DNA from: an uncultured Clostridia bacterium
GTDB taxonomy: Bacteria; Bacillota_A; Clostridia; Peptostreptococcales; Anaerovoracaceae
NCBI GenBank assembly: GCA_946645735.1
Contig: CAMPCK010000021.1
Location: 1-9,221 of the forward strand
Direction: 5' to 3'
DNA: 9,221 nt
In this document: piece by piece, positions 1 to 7,361 of the stretch
How positions within the stretch are numbered: position 1 is the first letter of the stretch
Layout: each line of letters starts with the position of its first letter
The notes under the pieces: generated by a model
What the model saw: the letters and a program-made list of their open reading frames with translations, nothing else
Database searches by the model: none
What the model was told of the DNA's origin: nothing
Position numbers and translations under genes: made by a program

Positions 1-1145
1 AGATCATCATCAACAGAAACGTAGTGGAGAGAGTAAAGACCATCATGCCTTATCTCAGCTACGAAAATGATCCCTATATGGTTACTGTTGACGGCAAGCT
101 CTACTGGATAATCGATGCTTACACAGTATCAAACCTTTATCCTTATTCAGAGCCCTACAACGAAGAGAGCAATGTAAACTATATCAGAAATTCAGTCAAG
201 GTTGTTATCGACGCATATAATGGTGATACCAACTACTACGTAATAGATGAGAATGATCCCATCGCGCAGACATATGCCAAGATCTATCCTACACTCTTCA
301 AGAGTCTGGACCAGATGCCTGAAGGCTTGAGGGCGCACTTAAGATATGCCAATACGCTCTTCACCATTCAGGCTGCAGTATACGGCAAGTACCACATGGA
401 AGACGTAAATGTTTTCTATCAGTCTGAGGACCTTTGGGATATCGCAAATGAGATCTACGGCACAGAGAAGCAGCAGATCATCCCCAACTACTATATCGCC
501 AAGCTTCCCGGTGAATCCAAGGCAGAGTTCTTCAATTCCGTACCTTATACACCGAGATCCAAGCAGAACATGACGGCGCTTCTCATTGCAAGAAATGACG
601 GTGAGAACTACGGCGAACTGGTACTCTATCAGTTCCCTAAGTCAAAGACTGTTTACGGTACTGAGCAGATCGAAGCACAGATCGACCAGAACACTGAGAT
701 CTCCAAGGAATTCACCCTTTGGAATTCCAGCGGCACAACCTACAGAAGAGGAAACCTGTTTGTAATTCCTATCAATACATCTGTACTCTATGTAGAGCCC
801 GTATATCTGGAAGCTCAGAATTCATCCATCCCTGAGGTTAAGCGTATAATCATGGTTTACAAGGATCAGATCGCTTATGGCGAGACCCTTGCAGACTGTA
901 TCATAAGCCTCTTCGGATATGACATTAATGCAGATGCCAACGTTACACCGGATAACAGCAGTGTAATTGATAACGGAGATAATGAAGAGGGAAGCGAATC
1001 TGAAGCTATGACTCAGGCAGAACTCATTGCAAAAGCTCAGGAAGCCTTCAACAAGGCTCAGGAAGCACAGCAGGAGGGCAACTGGGCTGCTTATGGAAAC
1101 TATCTCGATCAGCTGGAAGATTACCTCAACCAGCTTGCCGGCTAA
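1..1145 (+). CDS. UPF0182 family membrane protein, C-terminal part (5' end cut by the window)
   Basis: The reading frame is open from base 3 with no stop upstream. The in-frame GTG at 24 lies inside a conserved stretch (preceding codons read IIINRNV) and has no ribosome binding site, so the gene starts before the window. The 380 visible residues resemble the extracytoplasmic C-terminal half of UPF0182 (COG1615) proteins, which are usually about 900-1000 residues long with several N-terminal membrane segments; those segments are missing here. Family-like landmarks are the 'YPYSEP' segment (138-155), the 'LPGE...VPYTP' region, and the 'RGNLFVIP...LYVEPVYL' block (747-809). An acidic linker (about 950-1010) leads to a C-terminal helix rich in Gln, Ala and Glu that ends in 'NWAAYGNYLDQLEDYLNQL', a tail I recall as typical of the family. 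The biochemical function of the family is unknown. A glutamine synthetase follows after a 35-base gap with no terminator, so co-transcription is possible. Confidence 0.9.
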   Translation, partial: IIINRNVVERVKTIMPYLSYENDPYMVTVDGKLYWIIDAYTVSNLYPYSEPYNEESNVNYIRNSVKVVIDAYNGDTNYYVIDENDPIAQTYAKIYPTLFKSLDQMPEGLRAHLRYANTLFTIQAAVYGKYHMEDVNVFYQSEDLWDIANEIYGTEKQQIIPNYYIAKLPGESKAEFFNSVPYTPRSKQNMTALLIARNDGENYGELVLYQFPKSKTVYGTEQIEAQIDQNTEISKEFTLWNSSGTTYRRGNLFVIPINTSVLYVEPVYLEAQNSSIPEVKRIIMVYKDQIAYGETLADCIISLFGYDINADANVTPDNSSVIDNGDNEEGSESEAMTQAELIAKAQEAFNKAQEAQQEGNWAAYGNYLDQLEDYLNQLAG

Positions 1146-1180
1146 GCAATAATTACTAAGTTTTAACTATGGAGGGAAAA

Positions 1181-3094
1181 ATGCTGGAACTGAGAACAGA
1201 TAAAATGCTGTTTACCATACCTGGCGATAAACATGATAAGGAAAGCATCATAGAACTGCTTAAGGAACACCCGGAAGTGCACTTTGTATCCTTTGCAGGA
1301 GTTGATATTGCGGGAAATGACACAGATGAAAGAATTCCCGTCAAACTCTTTATTGAGGATATAGAAAAAATGCTGACCCACGGTGTCCAGACTGACGGTT
1401 CCAGCGTTAATTTGCCCAAAATTGCAGTATTAAACAACGCTAAGGTCGATATGATACCGGACCTGGATGTAAACTGGTTCGTTGATTACAACTTCAGCAA
1501 TATTGATGTATTTACAGGACTTCCCGTAGGAACCCTGAGAATTCCCAGCATACTCATCCATAACGATTCCAAGGCAGTAGGCGCAAGAGCCATACTCAGG
1601 GACTCCCTTGAAAAGTTCAAGACTGATATTCTTAAGGAAATCAAGGATCATCCCGGTGTAACGGATTACATCGGAGGAGTAAGCAGCCCTGATGATATAG
1701 AGGAGATCGTGCTTACCAGCGCTACGGAACTTGAATTCTGGGTTCGTACTCCTGATGACAAGGCGGACAGAGAAGAACTGTCCACTTCTCAGGAACTCAA
1801 GGAGCAGTACTGGAAGAGGACCTACGGCCCTGTAAGGACTGCACTTGAGAAGACCATTGAACTTCTCGACTGCTATGGACTGGATATGGAAATGGGACAT
1901 AAAGAGGTAGGCGGAGTAAAGTCCAAGCTTACATCCTCAGGACGCATGGACCATATCATGGAGCAGCTGGAGATAGACTGGAAGTTTTCTTCCCCCATGC
2001 AGGCAGCGGACAACGAGAAGCTGGTCAAGTATATTGTAAGAGATGTGTTCAATGCCTTCGGACTCAACACGACCTTCAAGGCCAAGCCGGTTGAGGGTGT
2101 TGCAGGTTCCGGTGAACATACCCATCTCGGAGTATGCGCCAGACTGAAAGACGGAAGTATCATCAATCTCTTCAATACTGAAGATATGACCGAAGATTTC
2201 CTGAATCCTATAGGATATGGCGCGCTCATGGGAATTCTTAAGAACTATGAAGCCATGAACCCCTTCATCAGTTCAACCACAAACTCTTTCAAGAGACTTA
2301 AGCCGGGCTATGAAGCCCCTGTGTGTATAGTTACATCCCTTGGCCACAGCCCCAAGGAGCCTTCCAGAAACAGAACTATCTTAATAGGTCTTGTAAGGGA
2401 CGGCATGAATCCCAAGGCAACAAGGTTTGAGCTGAGATCTCCTAACCCGAAGAGCAACACTTATCTGGTGCTTGCTACCGGTTACATGGCCATGCTGGAC
2501 GGAATCAAGGCTGCAGTGGAATCCGGTAAAACGCCGAAGGAGCTTGAGGCTTCCATTTCCAAGGCAAGCGGTGAAGAGGACTTCTACCTTGAGACCGAGA
2601 GAGAATACAGATCAGAAAAGAACGTTTTCGAGGACTACACTTCTGAAGAGAGAGCAAGACTTTTCGGCAATCCTCCTAGGACCGTATGGGAGAACCTGAA
2701 GAGCTTTGATCTCTATCCTGAAAAGGTTAAGGCGGTTACATCCGGAATCATGGATGAACAGACCCTTGATTCATACAGGACCTACATCCTTAACGAGTGG
2801 GCTACTGAATATCATTTCAGAAACATCCCCAATGCCATGGATGACGTAAAGGAATGCGTCAAGGCCCACGGCGTTGATGCCACGGATTTTGATGAGGCTC
2901 AGTGGGAGGATATAAATCGTCTGAGATTCCACATTGCCAAGGACTCCATGACATCAAGATGCCTGCTCACAAGAGCAAGGGAAGCCCTTGACAGCAAGGA
3001 TTATGATCTTGCATCGGAACTCCAGGTTGAGATCCAGACAAGCGTTGAAATGCTCAAGAAAAAGTATTCGGCATACAAAAGAAATTTGTTTTAA
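1181..3094 (+). CDS. Glutamine synthetase family protein, long divergent type with C-terminal extension
   Basis: This probably catalyses ATP-dependent amidation of glutamate with ammonia, in the cytoplasm. I chose ATG 1181 over the in-frame ATG 1169 because GGAGGG (1171-1176), itself overlapping the upstream ATG, sits at ideal spacing before 1181; the product is then 637 residues. The N-terminal beta-grasp domain carries 'GVQTDGSSV' (68-76), matching the type I latch. The catalytic domain has E183-x-E185 in 'TELEF', E242 in 'HKEV', 'GSGEHTHLG' (309-317, H313 as the metal-binding His), 'NSFKRLKPGYEAP' (368-380) and 'RFELRSP' (415-421). Motifs are type I-like, but the protein is much longer than the usual 440-470 residues: there is extra sequence before the catalytic domain and a helical tail of about 130 residues after residue 500. 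The Tyr used for adenylylation in enteric enzymes appears to be Phe ('NVFED'). The third Glu metal ligand is not evident (see findings). A gamma-glutamyl ligase with another amine substrate is the main alternative. Confidence 0.88.
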   Translation: MLELRTDKMLFTIPGDKHDKESIIELLKEHPEVHFVSFAGVDIAGNDTDERIPVKLFIEDIEKMLTHGVQTDGSSVNLPKIAVLNNAKVDMIPDLDVNWFVDYNFSNIDVFTGLPVGTLRIPSILIHNDSKAVGARAILRDSLEKFKTDILKEIKDHPGVTDYIGGVSSPDDIEEIVLTSATELEFWVRTPDDKADREELSTSQELKEQYWKRTYGPVRTALEKTIELLDCYGLDMEMGHKEVGGVKSKLTSSGRMDHIMEQLEIDWKFSSPMQAADNEKLVKYIVRDVFNAFGLNTTFKAKPVEGVAGSGEHTHLGVCARLKDGSIINLFNTEDMTEDFLNPIGYGALMGILKNYEAMNPFISSTTNSFKRLKPGYEAPVCIVTSLGHSPKEPSRNRTILIGLVRDGMNPKATRFELRSPNPKSNTYLVLATGYMAMLDGIKAAVESGKTPKELEASISKASGEEDFYLETEREYRSEKNVFEDYTSEERARLFGNPPRTVWENLKSFDLYPEKVKAVTSGIMDEQTLDSYRTYILNEWATEYHFRNIPNAMDDVKECVKAHGVDATDFDEAQWEDINRLRFHIAKDSMTSRCLLTRAREALDSKDYDLASELQVEIQTSVEMLKKKYSAYKRNLF

Positions 3095-3115
3095 TAGAAA
3101 GAAGGAAATTGTTCA

Positions 3116-4402
3116 ATGTTAGACATCAAAAGGATAAGAGAGGATTATGAAGGCTGCAAAGCCGGTGTGGAAAGACGTACAAAAGGCAGCTTCGGCATAG
3201 AGAATGCACTTCCCCTTGATGATAAGAGAAGAGCGCTTCTCGGAGAAGTTGAAGCCATGAAGAACAGACAGAACACTGTATCCAAAGAGATCCCCAAAAT
3301 GAAGAAAGCGGGAGAGGACACAACTCAGATCATGGCTGAAATGAAGGAGCTTTCAGGAAAGATCAAGGAGCTTGACCAGCAGGTAACTCAGGTCGAAGCA
3401 GAATTGAGAGAGTGTCTTCTCAACATCCCCAACATCCCAGCAGATTTCGTACAGACCGGGGAAGACGATTCAGATAACGTTGAAGTAAGAAAATTCATGG
3501 AACCCACTTCCTTTGATTTTGAGCCCAAGGCCCACTGGGATATCGGCGCTGACCTGAATATCCTTGACTGGGAGAGAGCAGGCAAGATTGCAGGAACCAG
3601 GTTCACCATCTACAAGGGACTCGGCGCAAGACTTGAAAGGGCAGTTGCCAATTTCATGCTTGACCTTCATACCATCGATCAGGACTACATGGAGATCCTT
3701 CCTCCTTTCATGGTAAACCGTACGGCCATGACAGGAACAGGACAGCTTCCCAAGTTTGAAGAGGATATGTTCTATATCCCTCAGAAGGACTTCTTCCTGA
3801 TCCCCACAGCTGAGGTTCCCGTAACCAACATGCTTGGACAGGAGATCATCCCCGAGGATGCTCTTCCTATTCACTATACAGCATATACACCATGCTTCAG
3901 AGCTGAAGCCGGTTCTGCCGGAAGAGACACCAGAGGCCTCATCAGACAGCATCAGTTCAATAAGGTAGAGCTCGTAAAGTTTGTTAAACCTGAAGATTCC
4001 TGGGACGAACTGGACGCACTTACCGCTGATGCAGAGGCTGTTCTCAAGACCCTGGAGATCCCTTACAGAGTTGTAAGACTCTCCACAGGAGATCTGGGAT
4101 TCTCATCAGCCTGCACCTATGATATTGAAGTCTGGATGCCTTCCTACGGCAGATACGTAGAGATCTCATCCTGCTCCAATTTCCTTGATTTCCAGGCAAG
4201 ACGCGCCAACATCAGATTCAGAAGAGCTGAAGGCGGAAAGCCCGAATTCGTTCACACACTGAATGGATCAGGCCTTGCTGTAGGCCGTACAACTGCGGCT
4301 ATTCTGGAAAACTATCAGCAGGCAGACGGATCAGTAAAGATTCCTGAGGCCCTGAAGAAATATATGGGTGTAGATGAAATAACCAAAAATGAACGTTATT
4401 GA
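3116..4402 (+). CDS. serS: Seryl-tRNA synthetase (SerRS)
   Basis: A class II aminoacyl-tRNA synthetase that charges tRNA-Ser with serine in the cytoplasm; it can also serylate tRNA-Sec in organisms that have one. The length of 428 residues is normal for bacterial SerRS. The N-terminal domain (about 1-110) starts with the typical '[10 protein letters not shown]' and contains the long charged antiparallel coiled coil (about 35-100) that reaches the tRNA long variable arm. The catalytic core follows: the serine-site loop 'TAEVP' (231-235), motif 2 with '[15 protein letters not shown]' (261-275), the '[13 protein letters not shown]' segment (351-363), and motif 3 '[10 protein letters not shown]' (383-392). 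ATG 3116 is preceded by AAGGA (3102-3106). The gene lies 21 bases after the glutamine synthetase with no promoter or terminator visible between them. No serine T-box leader can fit in that gap, so expression probably depends on read-through. No key residue is missing. Confidence 0.98.
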   Translation: MLDIKRIREDYEGCKAGVERRTKGSFGIENALPLDDKRRALLGEVEAMKNRQNTVSKEIPKMKKAGEDTTQIMAEMKELSGKIKELDQQVTQVEAELRECLLNIPNIPADFVQTGEDDSDNVEVRKFMEPTSFDFEPKAHWDIGADLNILDWERAGKIAGTRFTIYKGLGARLERAVANFMLDLHTIDQDYMEILPPFMVNRTAMTGTGQLPKFEEDMFYIPQKDFFLIPTAEVPVTNMLGQEIIPEDALPIHYTAYTPCFRAEAGSAGRDTRGLIRQHQFNKVELVKFVKPEDSWDELDALTADAEAVLKTLEIPYRVVRLSTGDLGFSSACTYDIEVWMPSYGRYVEISSCSNFLDFQARRANIRFRRAEGGKPEFVHTLNGSGLAVGRTTAAILENYQQADGSVKIPEALKKYMGVDEITKNERY

Positions 4403-4432
4403 TACAAGATTATTTTAACAGGAGGAAAAACT

Positions 4433-5473
4433 ATGAACACCCTTGAACTCATTCGCGTATACGGGCATGAAGAAGTAGCTTTCTTTAACAATGAGAAGGC
4501 AGGACTTAAATGTATTATCGGCATCCACAGCACTAAACTCGGACCTGCTCTGGGCGGCTGCCGCCTTTGGCCATATAAGAGCGAGGAGGCTGCACTCTTT
4601 GATGTACTTCGCCTTTCAAGGGGCATGAGCTTCAAGAATGCTGCTGCCGGTCTTCCCATCGGAGGCGGCAAGGGTGTAATCATTGCTGATCCTTCACAGA
4701 AATCTGATGCTCTCTTCGAAGCATATGCAGAGTGTGTAGAGAGCCTTCAGGGAAGATATCTGACAGCTGAGGACGTAAATACAGATACTCACGATGCAGA
4801 TATCATGCTGAGAAAGACAAACTATGTTGTAGGACGCGCTGATGTAAGCGGAGATCCTTCACCTTTCACAGCCATCGGCTGCTTTGACGGAATCAAGGCT
4901 ACGGCAAAATCCGTTTTCGGATCCGACAATCTGGATGGAATGACCATCGCAGTACAGGGTCTCGGAAAGGTAGGATATGACCTTGCTGAGAGACTTCACA
5001 ACGCAGGAGTAAACCTCATCGTATGCAATAACTCCAATAAGGCTATGCTTGAAAAGGCAGTAAACGAACTCGGAGCAAAGGTAGTCGGTTCAGAAGAGAT
5101 CTACAGCGTAGACTGCGACATTTTCTCACCTAATGCTCTCGGTGCTATCCTCAACAAGGATACCATTCCTCAGCTTAAGTGCAAAGCTGTTGCAGGTGCT
5201 GCCAACAATCAGATCTATGATGAAGAATGCGGACTTGAGCTGAAGAAGAGGGGAATCGCTTACGCACCTGACTTCATCATCAATGCAGGCGGCGTTATCA
5301 ACGCAGGTCAGGAAGCATTCACCACCTATGACAAGGAAAACGTTCTCAAGCAGGTTCATAACATCTATAACACTGTTTACAACATCCTTGAGGAATCCAA
5401 ATCCACAGGTGAGCCTGAAGGCGTCATCGCACAGCGTTTCGCAGAGGACAGAATCAGAAACGGACTTAAATAA
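4433..5473 (+). CDS. Leucine/phenylalanine/valine-type amino acid dehydrogenase
   Basis: This enzyme catalyses reversible oxidative deamination of an L-amino acid (probably leucine or another branched-chain one) to its 2-keto acid and ammonia, using a nicotinamide cofactor in the cytoplasm. The 346 residues align closely, from memory, with Bacillus leucine dehydrogenase. The substrate-binding lysine K68 ('SFKNAAAG') and catalytic K80 ('GGGK') fall at the same residue numbers. L40 in 'GPALGG' and D114 in 'TAED' are also kept. The dinucleotide fold begins with 'VQGLGKVG' (174-181), and 'INAGGVINA' (283-291) closes the active site. The Asp that normally ends the second beta strand and holds the NAD ribose is Asn here (199/200, in 'LIVCNNSN'), so cofactor preference may differ. 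AGGAGG (4420-4425) lies 7 bases before ATG 4433. The gene is 30 bases after serS and 23 before the deacetylase. Substrate choice (Leu, Val, Ile or Phe) cannot be settled from sequence alone. Confidence 0.92.
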   Translation: MNTLELIRVYGHEEVAFFNNEKAGLKCIIGIHSTKLGPALGGCRLWPYKSEEAALFDVLRLSRGMSFKNAAAGLPIGGGKGVIIADPSQKSDALFEAYAECVESLQGRYLTAEDVNTDTHDADIMLRKTNYVVGRADVSGDPSPFTAIGCFDGIKATAKSVFGSDNLDGMTIAVQGLGKVGYDLAERLHNAGVNLIVCNNSNKAMLEKAVNELGAKVVGSEEIYSVDCDIFSPNALGAILNKDTIPQLKCKAVAGAANNQIYDEECGLELKKRGIAYAPDFIINAGGVINAGQEAFTTYDKENVLKQVHNIYNTVYNILEESKSTGEPEGVIAQRFAEDRIRNGLK

Positions 5474-5496
5474 AATCAAAAGAGGGGGGACTTGAA

Positions 5497-6513
5497 ATGA
5501 AGAGAAGAAGGGAAAGATTGCTTGCTGCAGCGCTGGCATGTATTCTGGCGTTTACAACCATGTACTGCGGCATGGCATTTGCTGAAACAGAGGGGGAGAC
5601 CGTATCTCAGGATACTGCAGTTCAGGAGACTCCCGTTCCTCAGCCTGTCCATCAGGACGGCTTTGATATGGAGAACGGACATAGGGTCTACTATGCAGGC
5701 GGAAACAAGGTTACCGGTTTCAGGACTATAAGCGGCAGCACATATTATTTTGCAAAAGATACAGGATATATGCTGAAGGGATTCCAGAAAATCGACGGAA
5801 GCCAGTATTACTTCGGTTCTGAATCCGGCAAGATGTACACCGGACTTCACAAGATCGGTAAAAACGTATATACCTTTGATAAGAAGGGCCGTCTTGTGAG
5901 AACTGTATACGGAGATAAGAAAGCTATCTGCCTTACCTGGGACGACGGTCCTTCACCGTACACGAAGACCATTATGAAGGCGCTTAAGGACAACGGTGCC
6001 AAAGGTACTTTCTTCGTTGTGGGAAACAGAGTGAACTCATACAAAAAGATTCTGAAGCAGAATTATGATCAGGGAAACCAGATCGGCAATCACTCCTGGT
6101 CACATCCTGACCTTTCCAGAATGAAGAAATCCAAGATCCGGAAGCAGGTAAACAACACGAATAAAAAAATAAAGGCGGTTACAGGAGAGACTCCAAGAAT
6201 CATGAGGACTCCCTACGGAGTTGCCACCAAGAAGGTTAAGAGCACTGTGGGAATGCCCATTGTTCTCTGGTCCATAGATACTCTTGACTGGAAGACGAGA
6301 AATGCGAACAAAACCTACAAGGCTGTCATTAAGAACGCCAGGGACGGAGACATAGTTCTCATGCATGACCTGTATAAACAGACCGCAAATGCTTCCAAAA
6401 AAATAATCCCTGAACTTAAGAAAAAGGGATTCCAGATGGTTACTGTTGAAGAGATGGCTCTCCTTAAGGGAGTAAGCCTTAAGAACGGCGGCGTCTACGG
6501 AAGAATGAAATAG
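5497..6513 (+). CDS. Secreted polysaccharide deacetylase (NodB fold) with cell-wall-binding repeats
   Basis: A predicted exported carbohydrate esterase (CE4/NodB family) that removes acetyl groups from peptidoglycan or another N-acetylated glycan outside the cell. The signal peptide has basic residues 2-7, a hydrophobic stretch 8-22 and a likely AxA cleavage site after A29 ('AFA'). A Thr/Gln/Pro-rich linker (about 30-55) follows, then three aromatic, Gly-rich repeats of 21 residues each (74-94, 95-115, 116-136) like choline/glucan-binding CW_binding repeats, with a partial one before them. The NodB domain spans about 140-325: motif 1 'TWDDGPS' (D149 base, D150 metal; Trp replaces the more common Phe), motif 2 'HSWSHP' (H199 and H203 metal ligands), motif 3 'RTPYG' (237-241), motif 4 'DTLDW' (261-265) and motif 5 'LMHD' (H290 catalytic acid). 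All catalytic residues are present, so it should be active. GAGGGGGG (5482-5489) precedes ATG 5497. It is the last gene of the block; a terminator follows. Confidence 0.95.
   Translation: MKRRRERLLAAALACILAFTTMYCGMAFAETEGETVSQDTAVQETPVPQPVHQDGFDMENGHRVYYAGGNKVTGFRTISGSTYYFAKDTGYMLKGFQKIDGSQYYFGSESGKMYTGLHKIGKNVYTFDKKGRLVRTVYGDKKAICLTWDDGPSPYTKTIMKALKDNGAKGTFFVVGNRVNSYKKILKQNYDQGNQIGNHSWSHPDLSRMKKSKIRKQVNNTNKKIKAVTGETPRIMRTPYGVATKKVKSTVGMPIVLWSIDTLDWKTRNANKTYKAVIKNARDGDIVLMHDLYKQTANASKKIIPELKKKGFQMVTVEEMALLKGVSLKNGGVYGRMK
5716..5904 (+). repeat. Three tandem 63-base units encoding cell-wall-binding repeats
   Basis: These bases encode residues 74-136 of the deacetylase as three back-to-back units of exactly 21 residues. 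Each starts G-(F/L) and contains an aromatic YYF or YTF core followed by a Gly turn ('TGYMLK', 'SGKMYT', 'KGRLVRT'). The pattern matches the CW_binding/choline-binding repeat type that anchors enzymes to wall polymers. The DNA copies have diverged, so this is a protein-level rather than a recent DNA repeat. The ligand (choline, glucan or a teichoic acid) cannot be told from the sequence. Confidence 0.8.
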
Positions 6514-6533
6514 GACAAATTAATTAAAACAGG

Positions 6534-6563
6534 AAAAGAGACGGTATTGTTACCGTCTCTTTT
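6534..6563. terminator. Bidirectional intrinsic terminator between the deacetylase and tetR genes
   Basis: A perfect 13-bp inverted repeat (AAAAGAGACGGTA, loop TTGT, then TACCGTCTCTTTT) lies 20 bases after the deacetylase stop and 11 bases beyond the tetR stop on the other strand. Four A's and four T's flank the GC-rich core symmetrically, so each strand shows a hairpin ending in a U-run. It therefore probably ends both converging transcripts. Confidence 0.9.
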
Positions 6564-6574
6564 GCATTGGGGAT

Positions 6575-7159
6575 TTATTTACATAAAGAACTTAGAAAAA
6601 GCGGAAGTATCTGCTGCGAGTACTGCAGAAGGGAGTAGCTGCCGTTTGAGAGGCACCAGTCATACATCATGCCTCTTTCGAACATGGCATAGGCTCTCGT
6701 AATATCATTGATACTGAGGTCATCCCTGAAGATTCCTTTCTGCTGACCCTCTATGGTTATCTGGCGGAGGAGCTTGTAATAGGTTCTGTCGGGTTCCAGA
6801 AGGTGCCTCTCGCCCCTGGTCGTCAGCTGGGCTGCGAAGAGTCTGCAGAGAAGCGTAACTGAAACCGTGTTCTCAATCATGAGAAAGAGCTCCCTGTTCA
6901 TGTAGATCAGCTTGTCCAGGGGGTCAAGTTCGGGATCCATGGTTTCCAGCAGTTCCTCATATTTCTCATCAAAAAGATAAGAGAGGGAACCCAGCAGGGA
7001 ATCCTTGGACTCGAAGTAATGATAAAATGATCCCTTGGATGTATTGGATGCCTCGACTATATCATCTATGGTCGTATTGTCATAGCCGTACTGGTAAAAC
7101 AGCTTCCAGGCGGCCGAAACTATACGGCTTTTTGTCTGGTTTTTAGAAGTTTTTTTCAT
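6575..7159 (-). CDS. TetR/AcrR family transcriptional regulator
   Basis: A predicted homodimeric repressor whose C-terminal domain binds an unknown ligand. I chose ATG 7159 (194 residues, starting MKKTSKNQTK) over the GTG at 7168 because a Shine-Dalgarno-like GGTGA (7169 down to 7165) sits 5 bases before that ATG, while the GTG has nothing similar in front of it. The N-terminal helix-turn-helix is clear: helix 1 about 10-25 ('KSRIVSAAWKLFYQYGY'), then 'TTIDDIVEASNTSKGSFYHYF' (29-49), where the Ser-Lys-Gly-Ser-Phe-Tyr stretch is the recognition helix typical of TetR. The rest (about 55-194) is helical and has no recognisable ligand signature. It diverges from putP across a gap holding a 25-bp near-palindrome, so self-regulation and possibly putP control are likely. 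It converges on the deacetylase and shares its terminator. The ligand cannot be predicted. Confidence 0.93.
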   Translation of the reverse strand: MKKTSKNQTKSRIVSAAWKLFYQYGYDNTTIDDIVEASNTSKGSFYHYFESKDSLLGSLSYLFDEKYEELLETMDPELDPLDKLIYMNRELFLMIENTVSVTLLCRLFAAQLTTRGERHLLEPDRTYYKLLRQITIEGQQKGIFRDDLSINDITRAYAMFERGMMYDWCLSNGSYSLLQYSQQILPLFLSSLCK

Positions 7160-7200
7160 AGGAGTCACCGTAATAGTTGAAGCAGTTATATTTTATTTTT

Positions 7201-7225
7201 TGAATAATATATAATATATAATTCA
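7201..7225. promoter_or_regulatory. Candidate TetR operator (25-bp near-palindrome)
   Basis: The left arm TGAATAATATAT (7201-7212), one central A (7213) and the right arm ATATATAATTCA (7214-7225) form an inverted repeat matching at 11 of 12 positions. It lies about 42-66 bases upstream of the tetR ATG, where the tetR promoter is expected. Size and position suit a TetR dimer site. The inner arms are alternating A and T, which makes chance symmetry easier; the TGAAT/ATTCA ends are the more convincing part. Binding is inferred. Confidence 0.45.
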
Positions 7226-7236
7226 GTCTAATATAT

Positions 7237-7262
7237 AAAGCCTTGAAAATCAAGGCTTTTTT
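7237..7262 (+). terminator. Intrinsic terminator inside the tetR-putP gap, oriented toward putP
   Basis: A 9-bp perfect stem (AAAGCCTTG, loop AAAAT, CAAGGCTTT) is followed by three more T's, giving a run of six T's (7257-7262) on the + strand. No gene precedes it on that strand, since the deacetylase already has its own terminator. It might end a short leader or small RNA started in the AT-rich stretch before it, act as an attenuator in a long putP leader, or insulate putP from read-through. On the - strand the T-run is weaker. Confidence 0.65.
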
Positions 7263-7332
7263 AGTATTATCATGCAAAAAATACAACAAATAGTCTATTA
7301 TTAAGTCGATATTTATTCTTATTTATTTAAAT

Positions 7333-7338
7333 GATAAT
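7333..7338 (+). promoter_or_regulatory. Possible putP -10 element
   Basis: GATAAT in an AT-rich context, preceded by T, matches TATAAT at 5 of 6 positions about 60 bases before the putP start. I see no convincing -35 at 16-18 bases upstream, so this is a weak call. Transcription from here would give a leader of about 50 bases that begins beyond the 7237-7262 terminator and contains the 7362-7380 hairpin. Confidence 0.3.
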
Positions 7339-7361
7339 ATAGGAGCATAGTATTTTACAGC

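Noticed and set aside
24..26. GTG as the start of the first gene
   Set aside because: The frame is open and family-like upstream to the window edge, and no ribosome binding site precedes it; the gene is cut by the window.
1169..1171. ATG as the glutamine synthetase start
   Set aside because: Its G is the first base of the GGAGGG ribosome binding site that serves ATG 1181, so the later start is better supported.
1430..1900. Reverse-strand open frame of 156 codons opposite the glutamine synthetase
   Set aside because: It is a shadow of the conserved + strand gene, with atypical composition and no ribosome binding site or family likeness.
3095..3115. T-box or other leader riboswitch for serS
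   Set aside because: The gap is only 21 bases and contains just a ribosome binding site; no such structure fits.
7289..7299. Small palindrome AATAG-T-CTATT as a second operator
   Set aside because: The arms are only 5 bp, share no consensus with the 7201-7225 palindrome, and lie in AT-rich DNA.
7225..7301. Direct repeat AGTCTAATAT (7225-7234) and AGTCTATTAT (7292-7301) flanking the terminator in the tetR-putP gap
   Set aside because: Nine of ten bases match, but the copies are short, AT-rich and far apart; this is likely chance.
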